A DNA stretch of 5,198 nucleotides from a bacterium. GTDB taxonomy: Bacteria; UBA9089; CG2-30-40-21. Where the stretch lies: positions 1-5,198 of the forward strand of contig JAHIZN010000428.1 of assembly GCA_018814245.1 (NCBI GenBank). The letters are read 5' to 3'. Under the pieces are notes generated by a model. That model saw nothing but the letters and a program-made list of their open reading frames with translations, was not told the DNA's origin and did not search any database. Each line of letters opens with the position of its first letter. Position 1 is the first letter of the stretch. Below, in pieces: positions 1 through 4,470 of the stretch. The position numbers and the translations under genes are program-made.

Positions 1-9
1 GGTGTAAAC

Positions 10-77
10 ATCAGGGGTGTTTCCCTTTTCTCCATTATCCCCCTATCTCTCTATTCTCTATCTCCCTATCTCCCAAG
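10..77. repeat. Pyrimidine-rich low-complexity tract (TATCTCCC-like units)
   Basis: The + strand is almost all C and T, with loosely repeated words of the type CTATCTCC and CTCTCTATTC. No coding potential is convincing. It lies between GGTGTAAAC at the window start and sequence resembling the interior of the dispersed inverted-repeat element, so it may interrupt a copy of that element. Confidence 0.55.
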
Positions 78-170
78 AATTGCGAGTAGTAACTAAGGTA
101 ATTGTAAATGAGAAGAGTTTGGCAAGGGGTTGTATCTTAAGGAGTTACACCCTTTGTGATTCTTTCCCTG
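78..170 (+). repeat. Partial copy of dispersed inverted-repeat element (copy 1, right half)
   Basis: This stretch aligns along its length with the right half of the complete element at 4298-4433. Shared words include AAGGTAA, AAATGAGAAGAG and the terminal arm TTACACCCTTTGTG. The arm at 145-166 matches the arm at 4408-4429 at 21 of 22 bases. The left arm is not next to it. The window begins with GGTGTAAAC, the inner end of a left arm, so the copy may be split by the pyrimidine tract at 10-77. No transposase is linked to it. It is MITE-like in form only. Confidence 0.7.
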
Positions 171-171
171 A

Positions 172-217
172 TTTCATTATCTCCATATCTCCCTATTTTC
201 ATTATCTCCATATCTCC
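172..217. repeat. Two direct 21-base repeats, 25-base period
   Basis: TTTCATTATCTCCATATCTC plus a final C occurs at 172-192 and identically at 197-217, separated by four bases. It belongs to the same pyrimidine-rich style as 10-77 and lies just outside the right end of repeat copy 1. No function is suggested. Confidence 0.7.
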
Positions 218-224
218 TAAGAGA

Positions 225-265
225 TTGACACGATATAGATCGCTATCCCCAATTATCAGTTGACA
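225..265 (+). promoter_or_regulatory. Possible promoter region of the MNT/HEPN operon
   Basis: Two perfect TTGACA hexamers, at 225-230 and 260-265, precede the operon. Neither has a good TATAAT-like box 16-18 bases downstream, so the exact promoter is unresolved. The segment 226-246 (TGACACGATATAGATCGCTAT) resembles 4927-4947 upstream of the hicA remnant, with one gap and about three differences. That could be a shared promoter or operator, or a shared piece of repeat DNA. Confidence 0.25.
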
Positions 266-317
266 ATCTAACAGAAATAGTGTTGCACTTGCTTGTGGCA
301 TGTGCGAGGAAATAAAA

Positions 318-674
318 ATGTTGCAAGACCAGAGATTAAATACCGAAAAGATAACGCCGGAATTAATAAACTATGTAAAGGAAAAGATTGTTCAAGGGAT
401 CCAACCAGAAAAAATCATTCTCTTTGGCTCGTATGCCAGAGGTAATTTTAACCAGGATAGCGATCTGGATCTGTTTATAATTAAAGATGGTCAAGAGTCC
501 AGTCGCATAATAAGGCGGAAAGTAGAATCTCTCCTCTGGGGACGACGATTTCCTGTGGATATAATTGTTCGAAAACCAGAAGAAGTGGAATGGAATTTCC
601 AAGCCAAAAATCCATTTTATTTATATCACATCTTTAAGGATGGAAAGGTGCTTTATGAATATAAAAAAGAATAA
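318..674 (+). CDS. MNT-type minimal nucleotidyltransferase (antitoxin of MNT/HEPN pair)
   Basis: A 118-residue protein with the DNA polymerase-beta-like nucleotidyltransferase fold. The signature GSYARGNFNQDSDLDL (GSx10DxD) places Gly37-Ser38 and metal ligands Asp49 and Asp51; the third carboxylate is probably Asp81 in FPVDIIV. Length is normal for a stand-alone MNT domain. The start at 318 is preferred because GAGGA at 305-309 sits 8 bases upstream; an in-frame ATG at 300 would add six residues but has no clear ribosome site. The stop lies 20 bases inside the following HEPN gene, a typical toxin-antitoxin overlap. In studied MntA/HepT systems the MNT protein neutralises the HEPN RNase by adding AMP to it. 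With an intact active site this is the likely role here, but the partner belongs to a different HEPN subgroup, so it is an inference. Confidence 0.88.
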   Translation: MLQDQRLNTEKITPELINYVKEKIVQGIQPEKIILFGSYARGNFNQDSDLDLFIIKDGQESSRIIRRKVESLLWGRRFPVDIIVRKPEEVEWNFQAKNPFYLYHIFKDGKVLYEYKKE

Positions 675-1080
675 ACAAGAGATCCAATTGGTTAAAGATT
701 GGTTAAAATTTGCCAAAGAAAACCTCTTATTTGCTCATTCAGGAATGAAAGAGGATTATTCCCCGTATCATACAATATGTTTTTTGTGTCAGGGGAGTGC
801 GGAAAAATACTTGAAGGCATTTTTAATATGGAATGGGTGGGAAATTAAAAAAATTCATGATCTGAAAGATTTATTAGCTTTTTGTATGGACTTTGAACCA
901 AGGTTTGAAGACCTAAAAGAAGAATGTGGTTTGCTAAACGAATATATTACTGCAGCACGCTATCCAGACGATTTGCCCTTTGAAAATATCGGTGCAGATG
1001 AAGCCAGAGAGGCCATTGAAGCGGCAAATAAAATTGAAGAATCTGTATTACAAGAGATGAGTATTCTGTTTGAGAAGTAG
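655..1080 (+). CDS. HEPN-domain protein (toxin-like partner of the MNT gene)
   Basis: A 141-residue, mostly helical protein. The family pattern is clear: a Trp16/Ala20 N-terminal helix, CFLCQGSAEKYLKA around residues 42-54, KIHDLKDLL at 66-74 and YITAARYPDD at 97-106, as in the PF05168-type HEPN group. The R-x4-6-H RNase motif of HepT/DUF86 toxins is not visible, so RNase activity cannot be assumed. The ATG at 655 is chosen because AAAGGTG at 644-650 lies 4 bases upstream and because it overlaps the MNT gene by 20 bases; an upstream in-frame ATG at 565 would run deep inside the MNT gene. The two products are expected to form a complex. Toxin function is inferred from the pairing. Confidence 0.85.
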   Translation: MNIKKNKQEIQLVKDWLKFAKENLLFAHSGMKEDYSPYHTICFLCQGSAEKYLKAFLIWNGWEIKKIHDLKDLLAFCMDFEPRFEDLKEECGLLNEYITAARYPDDLPFENIGADEAREAIEAANKIEESVLQEMSILFEK

Positions 1081-1140
1081 AAAGTTCGTAAAGTTTTAAA
1101 TTAAAAAGATGGGACAATTCCCTATAATGGAGGATATAAA

Positions 1141-1899
1141 ATGAAGAAAATATTATGGACAGGTTTATGGTTATTATCTCTGGGCTTTTCGGCTTATGCC
1201 TATGAGATAGATTGGAATGTCTTTGTTATAACTGGTGGTGAGGCAAGGGGTGGAAGTTGGGGTATGGTTTCCTCTCTGGGCAGTCCTGTCTGCGGCAAGT
1301 CAGAGGGTGGGGGTTACTGCGAAACTGGAAATTATATTGCCGTGTCAGGTCTCCAGCAGACAGGGAGTATTACCCTGCAAGCTATGGTTGTATCATCGGC
1401 GATGGTCAGATTGACATGGAATGACCTGACAGATGAGCAGTATTATTCCCTGTCAAGAGACGGTATTGCCATAGCCTCATGGCTTCCTTGCAACACCACA
1501 TTTTACCAAGACACCTTTCAACTCAAGGCAAAGACCCAATATCTGTATGAGATTACTGCTTATAAAGGGACAGAGAGCGTTAAGGGAACAGCTACGGTCA
1601 TTACACCCGAATCAAAAGATAACTTCATCCCGTATCATAACCTCTTTCATCCAGCCGAGGGTGAAAAGGTATCCATCTATTACAAGATAGAAAATGCTTG
1701 TCCTGTTACCATAAAGCTTTATAATCTGGCAGGGGAGCTGGTCAGAACGCTATTAGATGAAAATAAATCTCAAGGTCAATACTGGATAGATTGGGATGGT
1801 AAGAATGATGATAATGATTTATGTGCGTCCGGAGTATACATCATCCAGATAAAGACAGATACCTTCAAGGATAGCAAGAAGATTCTCTTGATTAAATGA
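1141..1899 (+). CDS. Exported protein with C-terminal FlgD-like Ig / sorting-type domain
   Basis: 252 residues. An N-terminal signal peptide is evident: KK, a hydrophobic stretch to about residue 18, and likely cleavage after AYA at 18-20. Residues ~31-70 are Gly/Ser-rich with GGEARGGSWG, GSPVCGKSEGGGYC (Cys51 and Cys60) and NYIAVSG, a pattern seen at the start of many uncharacterised exported proteins. Residues ~75-155 look like one fibronectin-III-like beta sandwich (VRLTWNDL, YLYEITAYKG, GTATVITP). Residues ~163-252 match the FlgD Ig-like module found at the ends of surface and secreted proteins: VTIKLYNLAGELVRTL, WDGKNDDNDLCASGVYIIQI and a basic KKILLIK end. GGAGG at 1129-1133 is 7 bases before the ATG. 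It starts 60 bases after the HEPN gene but is unrelated in function. No catalytic residues are recognisable, so an adhesive or structural surface role is inferred. Confidence 0.8.
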   Translation: MKKILWTGLWLLSLGFSAYAYEIDWNVFVITGGEARGGSWGMVSSLGSPVCGKSEGGGYCETGNYIAVSGLQQTGSITLQAMVVSSAMVRLTWNDLTDEQYYSLSRDGIAIASWLPCNTTFYQDTFQLKAKTQYLYEITAYKGTESVKGTATVITPESKDNFIPYHNLFHPAEGEKVSIYYKIENACPVTIKLYNLAGELVRTLLDENKSQGQYWIDWDGKNDDNDLCASGVYIIQIKTDTFKDSKKILLIK

Positions 1900-1941
1900 G
1901 TGCTGCTGCTCAGTTATCATTAGGGTTTGGGATCAAATATG

Positions 1942-1975
1942 TGTCACTCCTGTGAATGCAGGGGCAGGAATGACA
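1942..1975. repeat. Short palindrome TGTCACTCCTG / CAGGAATGACA
   Basis: Arms at 1942-1952 and 1965-1975 pair at 10 of 11 positions around a 12-base loop. The words resemble the 'GTCATTCCTGCnnn...GCAGGAATGAC' dispersed palindromes seen in many bacterial genomes. There is no T-run after it, so it is not a standard terminator, although it lies 43 bases past a stop codon. Confidence 0.6.
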
Positions 1976-2021
1976 ATATCCCAGCGATGCTCGGAGGAAA
2001 TTGAAGTTATTCTTTTCAGAT

Positions 2022-2109
2022 TAACCACAAAGTACACAAAGGATACACAAAGTTCGCTAAGAAAAGAAGCTTTGCGTTCTTTGTGATTTCTTTGTGCCCT
2101 TTGTGGTTA
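2022..2109. repeat. 88-base CACAAAG-type palindromic hairpin element
   Basis: Two 40-base arms (2022-2061 and 2070-2109) flank the 8-base loop AAAAGAAG. The outermost 11 bases, TAACCACAAAG and its complement, pair perfectly. Inside, CACAAAG recurs twice in each arm in register, giving a long hairpin with clustered mismatches. No ORF lies inside and no T-run follows. It shares CCACAAAG ends with the element at 4298-4433 and may be a distant relative. The form suggests a dispersed non-autonomous repeat. Transcribed, it would form a stable stem between the two exported-protein genes. Confidence 0.7.
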
Positions 2110-2124
2110 TCTGTCGTTCCCCTA

Positions 2125-2147
2125 CCACAGGTTATTGAGCAGTTACC
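2125..2147 (+). repeat. 23-base dispersed repeat (inverted partner at 4235-4257)
   Basis: CCACAGGTTATTGAGC followed by AGTTACC matches the reverse complement of 4235-4257 at 22 of 23 bases. The similarity fades but continues weakly downstream (CTAACATTTACTT against CAAACTTTCAACTT). The pair flanks the surface-protein gene and the vapBC pair. Confidence 0.6.
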
Positions 2148-2155
2148 TAACATTT

Positions 2156-2188
2156 ACTTGTAACACAGCAGCAGTTACAAGTTACAAT
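2156..2188 (+). promoter_or_regulatory. Candidate promoter overlapped by a perfect 9-base inverted repeat
   Basis: ACTTGTAAC (2156-2164) and GTTACAAGT (2174-2182) are perfect inverted arms around the 9-base loop ACAGCAGCA. TACAAT at 2183-2188 is a good -10 hexamer (5 of 6) directly after the right arm, and TTGTAA at 2158-2163 is a weak -35 (4 of 6) with a long 19-base spacer. The arms would cover the promoter in the way an operator does, or form a hairpin in RNA started further upstream. The start codon lies 38 bases after the -10. Confidence 0.35.
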
Positions 2189-2225
2189 AAAAAGCTAATG
2201 GCTTAAATTCAAAGGAGATCTGAAG

Positions 2226-3113
2226 ATGATGAAAGAGATGAAGAGGTGTTTGGTGTATGCAGGGTTAGCGGCAATGGTGCTGTTGGCGTTAGGAATGCCA
2301 AGCTATGCAGTGGTGCCCAGTCTGATCAATTATCAGGGGAAGCTGACTAATGCAGGGAGTCCGGTAGAGGGAACACATACGGTGATGTTCAAGATATTTG
2401 ATGTAGAGACGGCAGGTAATTCTGTCTGGAATGAGAGCAGAGATGTTTGTTGTAATGGCGGTCTGTTTTCTATATTGTTGGGTGAAGTAACTCCCCTTAA
2501 CCCAGCTGACTTTATCAACAAGAATAACCTTTACTTGGAATTAGTGGTTGAAGGTACTACACTCTCACCCCGCCAACGCATTGTTTCAACTGTATTCAGT
2601 TTTATGGCAGGCCAAGCAGGGACAGCCACCTACGCCCTGCAAGCAGGCACAGCAAGTATTGCTGCAAAGGCACAGGATGCAGATACACTCACAGGCAAGG
2701 CACCACAGCAGCTTGAGGTAGGAACGGCAAGCTATGCGTATCATGCTGGCACGGCTACCTATGCCGAAACCGCAGGGAACTCACCCGGCACAGCCACTTA
2801 TGCAAGTCAGGCAGGTCTGGCAACATACGCAAGTCAAGCAGGACTGTCGGGAACAGCCACTTATGCAAATCAGGCAGAGTTGGCAGGAACAGCCACCTAT
2901 GCAGGTCAGGCAGGGACAGCTACTTACGCAAATCAAGCAGGACTGGCAGGGACAGCTACATATGCCAGCATTGCCAATTATGCCGGCACCTCAAGCTATG
3001 CGATAAATGCAGGCACAGCCACCTATGCCTTGAAAGGTACTCATTACATAGGCGAGTCCTATGGTGGCGGTAAAGTATTTTGGGTTGACTCACAAGCGGA
3101 CAGCATGGTTTAA
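2226..3113 (+). CDS. Open 5' part: exported protein with INYQGKL domain and GTATYA stalk
   Basis: 295 residues up to the premature TAA. The signal peptide ends at about Ala28 (GMPSYA, then VVPSL). Residues ~30-130 form a conserved beta-rich domain: PSLINYQGKLTNAGSPVEGTH, MFKIFDVETAGNSVW, GLFSILLGEVTPL, LYLELVVEG and LSPRQRIVSTVFSFMAG. This arrangement begins many surface or fibre-like proteins of environmental bacteria and is followed by repeats, as here. Residues 132-268 are the repeat stalk. The last ~22 residues start the DUF1566 domain and run out of frame. AAAGGAG at 2211-2217 lies 8 bases before the first ATG; a second ATG follows at 2229. If translated alone it would be a secreted stalk without its C-terminal head. 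Its function is unknown; cell-surface binding is inferred from the architecture. Confidence 0.7.
   Translation: MMKEMKRCLVYAGLAAMVLLALGMPSYAVVPSLINYQGKLTNAGSPVEGTHTVMFKIFDVETAGNSVWNESRDVCCNGGLFSILLGEVTPLNPADFINKNNLYLELVVEGTTLSPRQRIVSTVFSFMAGQAGTATYALQAGTASIAAKAQDADTLTGKAPQQLEVGTASYAYHAGTATYAETAGNSPGTATYASQAGLATYASQAGLSGTATYANQAELAGTATYAGQAGTATYANQAGLAGTATYASIANYAGTSSYAINAGTATYALKGTHYIGESYGGGKVFWVDSQADSMV
2619..3029 (+). repeat. GTATYA-type amino-acid repeats encoded in tandem
   Basis: Residues 132-268 of the surface protein contain about a dozen GTATYA/GTASYA/GTSSYA-type words, mostly 9-13 residues apart and often followed by NQAG or SQAG. At DNA level the units resemble one another (GGAACAGCCAC, TATGCAAATCAGGCAGG) but third positions vary, so they are not a fresh duplication. 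Spacing is tightest from residue 188 onward. Such repeats probably form a beta-rich or trimeric stalk. The near-identical DNA words would also allow slippage or recombination that changes stalk length. Confidence 0.75.
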
Positions 3114-3208
3114 TAGCAGCTACAGCCGACCAAAACACAGGAATACAGTGGTATAACGGAACATACAGAGTAACCAACACAACTGGAGATGGTATATGAG
3201 CAGGAGCA

Positions 3209-3520
3209 ATGAACACTATGCTTATTGTAGCCATGCAAACCAATGATAATACTGCAAGTACTTTTGCCGCAAAGGTTTGTGCAGATTATTCAGTAACGGT
3301 TGGTGGTGTTACCTATGGCGACTGGTATCTACCTTCAGAATATGAGTTAAATTTATTGTATCAGCAAAGAAGTGTTGTTAGCGGTTTTGGTAGTGGCTAC
3401 TATTGGAGTTCTACCGAGTACAGTAGTAACCTCGCGTGGTACCAGTACTTCCTCAATGGCTTCCAGAACTACTACGATGAGTACCGCACCTTTGGTGTGC
3501 ATGCTGTTCGGGCTTTTTAA
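3209..3520 (+). CDS. Open 3' part: DUF1566 / Lcl C-terminal domain head
   Basis: This is the 103-residue open frame after the internal TGA. It carries most of a DUF1566 domain: AAKVCADYSVTVGGVTYGDW, YLPSEYELNLLY, YYWSSTEY and the ending AVRAF, the usual end of this C-type-lectin-like (formylglycine-generating-enzyme-like) fold. The domain's N-terminal third lies upstream in the same frame (3095-3196), so this ATG is not the real gene start. GGAG at 3203-3206 is only 2 bases from it, which makes independent translation unlikely. The segment WSSTEY...AVRAF contains an unusually large set of Tyr, Ser, Asn, Phe and Leu residues on NNY codons; see the variable-region entry. The protein would present a ligand-binding head at the cell surface if it were joined to its stalk. 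Confidence 0.65.
   Translation: MNTMLIVAMQTNDNTASTFAAKVCADYSVTVGGVTYGDWYLPSEYELNLLYQQRSVVSGFGSGYYWSSTEYSSNLAWYQYFLNGFQNYYDEYRTFGVHAVRAF
3404..3517 (+). other. Candidate DGR variable region at the 3' end of the DUF1566 gene
   Basis: From TGG at 3404 to the last sense codon, fixed words (WSSTE, AW, Q, F, NG, AVRAF) alternate with codons that all end in C or T: six TAC, two CTC, two AGT, plus AAC, AAT, TTC, TTT, GAT, CGC and CAT. Each can be derived from AAC or AAT by changing only adenines, the signature of adenine-specific mutagenic retrohoming. One GAG could likewise come from AAG. DUF1566/C-type-lectin-fold domains are known DGR targets and the position, at the very 3' end of the gene, is also typical. 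No template repeat or reverse transcriptase was seen in the window, so this is a pattern-based inference. Confidence 0.5.
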
Positions 3521-3537
3521 CTAAATCAGTTAGAAGG
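3513..3537 (+). other. Small stem-loop straddling the DUF1566 stop codon
   Basis: TAACT (3518-3522) and AGTTA (3528-3532) pair around AAATC. The stem can extend outward to 3513/3537 if two G-T pairs are allowed. It follows the candidate variable region immediately. Hairpins just after the variable region help target recognition in some DGRs. It could equally be a weak terminator or chance. Confidence 0.35.
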
Positions 3538-3545
3538 TTTATAAA
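3517..3545 (+). promoter_or_regulatory. Candidate promoter of the vapBC pair
   Basis: TTAACT (3517-3522, 4 of 6 to TTGACA) and TATAAA (3540-3545, 5 of 6 to TATAAT) are separated by 17 bases and end 24 bases before the antitoxin ATG. The -35 overlaps the stop codon of the upstream gene and the small stem-loop there. It is the only plausible sigma-70-like pair between these genes. Confidence 0.4.
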
Positions 3546-3569
3546 CTTTAAAAATGGTGGTGGTTTCAA

Positions 3570-3833
3570 ATGGAAGGATTAGTTATTCGTGATAAAGTAA
3601 TGGAAGAGATTAAGTTTATTCCAGAACATAAACTGGCAGAGGTATATGATTTTATTCATTATTTCCGGGTAGGTTTGCAAAAATCCAAGGTAAATATTGA
3701 CCAGATAATGCAATTTGCGGGTTGTTGGAAAGATATGTCAGAAGATATATTTAATAATTTTTCAGAAGAAACCAGACAGCGTAGAAGTCAGGCTTTTGCA
3801 AGGAGACGAAGCGATGAAGCCGATATTGATTGA
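3570..3833 (+). CDS. VapB-family / DUF2281-like antitoxin
   Basis: 87 residues. The N-terminal part (MEEIKFIPEHKLAEVYDFIH, residues 11-30) resembles the 'L-P-E-x-K-L-x-E-V-x-D-F-I' helix of short antitoxins that accompany PIN toxins. The C-terminal part, with FAGCWKDMSEDIFNNF and the basic RQRRSQAFARRR, resembles the toxin-wrapping tail of the same antitoxins. The start has only a loose ribosome site (GGTGGTGG at 3556-3563). An internal ATG at 3600 is a possible alternative that would remove ten residues. The end overlaps the toxin gene by 20 bases, which supports coupled translation and pairing. Expected role: bind and inhibit the PIN RNase and, as a complex, repress its own promoter. The exact family is assigned from memory of sequence style. 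Confidence 0.8.
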   Translation: MEGLVIRDKVMEEIKFIPEHKLAEVYDFIHYFRVGLQKSKVNIDQIMQFAGCWKDMSEDIFNNFSEETRQRRSQAFARRRSDEADID

Positions 3834-4221
3834 TACAGACATCCTCTCACTGTTCTTTAGAAACCAACATAATGTTGTCTTAAATTTCAAAAACTATCTT
3901 GCCCAACACGAAAAGATAAATCTGAGTATCATTACCTACTACGAAATTCTTAGTGGCTTAAAACACAGAGACGCATTGAAACAATTAAATTTGTTCCTGG
4001 AGTTTACAAGGCATAATATCATTTTGCCTTTAACCGAAGAGACAGTTATAATTTCATCGGATTTATACGCTAAGAGACGAAAAATAGGAAAACCGATTGA
4101 TGATATTGATATCCTTATTGCAGGCGTTGCCCTGTCAAACAATCTTGTTCTTGTAACCAATAATGAAGACCATTTCAGGAATATTGAAGGATTGGAAATC
4201 CTGAACTGGAGTTTACTTTAA
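3814..4221 (+). CDS. vapC: PIN-domain toxin, VapC family
   Basis: 135 residues, the usual VapC length. The PIN acidic residues are present in order: Asp7 in LIDTDIL (with Asp9), Glu44 in ITYYEIL, Asp99 in the PIDDIDILIAGVAL block (with Asp96 and Asp97 nearby), and the C-terminal VTNNEDHF with Asn117/Asp119. These residues coordinate Mg2+ for endoribonuclease cleavage in VapC toxins, whose targets are usually tRNA or rRNA; the target here is unknown. The ATG at 3814 is chosen because AGGAG at 3801-3805 lies 8 bases upstream and the protein then begins directly at the first PIN strand; the longer frame from 3715 would only add antitoxin-overlapping sequence. It appears intact and is paired with the antitoxin immediately upstream. 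Confidence 0.92.
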   Translation: MKPILIDTDILSLFFRNQHNVVLNFKNYLAQHEKINLSIITYYEILSGLKHRDALKQLNLFLEFTRHNIILPLTEETVIISSDLYAKRRKIGKPIDDIDILIAGVALSNNLVLVTNNEDHFRNIEGLEILNWSLL

Positions 4222-4234
4222 AAGTTGAAAGTTT

Positions 4235-4257
4235 GGTAATTGCTCAATAACCTGTGG
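4235..4257 (-). repeat. 23-base dispersed repeat (inverted partner of 2125-2147)
   Basis: Read on the minus strand it gives CCACAGGTTATTGAGC then AATTACC, differing from 2125-2147 at one base. It begins 14 bases after the vapC stop. Confidence 0.6.
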
Positions 4258-4297
4258 ATTTTGCAAGCCACAATTAACAATAGATGAACGATTACAA

Positions 4298-4433
4298 GGG
4301 AAAGAACCACAAAGGGTGTAACTCCTTAGGGAAAATAATTGGCAGCAATAACGATAATAAGGTAACCACAAATGAGAAGAGCTTGATAATGGGTTATTTC
4401 TTAGAATTTACACCCTTTGTGGTTCTTTCTCTG
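4298..4433 (+). repeat. Complete ~134-base inverted-repeat (MITE-like) element, copy 2
   Basis: The terminal arms 4298-4321 and 4408-4431 pair at 23 of 24 bases; the first 22 pairs counted from the inside (4300-4321 with 4408-4429) are perfect. The arms read GAAAGAACCACAAAGGGTG and its complement. Weaker pairing continues inward (CTTAGGG...AAATAA against TTATTTCTTAG). Another copy begins at 5141 and a partial one is at 78-170. There is no transposase ORF. The open frame that crosses it (4284-4478) has no protein-like features. It fits a non-autonomous transposable repeat. Target-site duplications could not be confirmed by eye. Confidence 0.75.
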
Positions 4434-4470
4434 TATCTGTATTCTTGCTGCCTGAATAGTTACACTTTAT

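Larger units (their letters stand above)
2226..3520 (+). pseudogene. Split surface-protein gene ending in a DUF1566 (Lcl C-terminal) domain
   Basis: Read as one gene, this would encode about 430 residues: signal peptide, conserved N-terminal domain, GTATYA-repeat stalk, then a DUF1566 domain from about 3045 (YIGESYGGGKVFWVDS) to the stop at 3518-3520. Two lesions break it. Frame 0 reaches TAA at 3111 soon after WVDS, while the expected continuation (SGQHGLIAATADQ, then IQWYNGTYRVTN) is in another frame from 3095. Removing one CA from CACA at 3091-3094 joins the parts as WVDS-SGQHG, so a 2-base duplication is a likely cause. Next, TGA at 3197-3199 stands between GI and AGAMNT where family members usually have glycine (GGA to TGA is one change). 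The domain core downstream is well preserved, so the damage looks recent or is assembly error. Confidence 0.75.

Noticed and set aside
17..220. 67-codon open frame at the left edge
   Set aside because: It lies across pyrimidine-rich repeats and a partial inverted-repeat copy. The product is a repetitive Ser/Pro/Leu/Tyr-rich string with no ribosome site or family resemblance.
2022..2109. Rho-independent terminator
   Set aside because: The stem is long and imperfect and is not followed by a T-run, so it fits a palindromic repeat better.
2734..3006. 90-codon frame rich in Gln, Pro and Met within the surface gene
   Set aside because: It is the shifted reading of the GTATYA repeats. Its regularity comes from the repeat, and the signal peptide and domains are in the other frame.
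2619..3029. CRISPR array
   Set aside because: The regular repeats are protein-coding GTATYA units in a continuous frame. Repeat lengths and spacings are too short and variable, and there are no unique spacers.
3090..3098. Programmed ribosomal frameshift joining the two parts of the surface gene
   Set aside because: There is no slippery heptamer and no obvious stimulatory stem, and an in-frame TGA follows 100 bases later, so mutation is the simpler explanation.
3197..3199. TGA read as glycine by an alternative genetic code
   Set aside because: Tempting, since a Gly is expected here. However, the FlgD-like gene ends naturally at TGA after KKILLIK, the antitoxin ends at TGA within a typical overlap, and a separate frameshift is needed anyway.
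2956..3243. Minus-strand 95-codon frame across the DUF1566 break
   Set aside because: It is antisense to a well-supported domain, has no ribosome site or recognisable motifs, and is a Cys/His-rich shadow.
3939..4160. Minus-strand 73-codon frame inside vapC
   Set aside because: It is the shadow of an intact PIN toxin gene and has no independent support.
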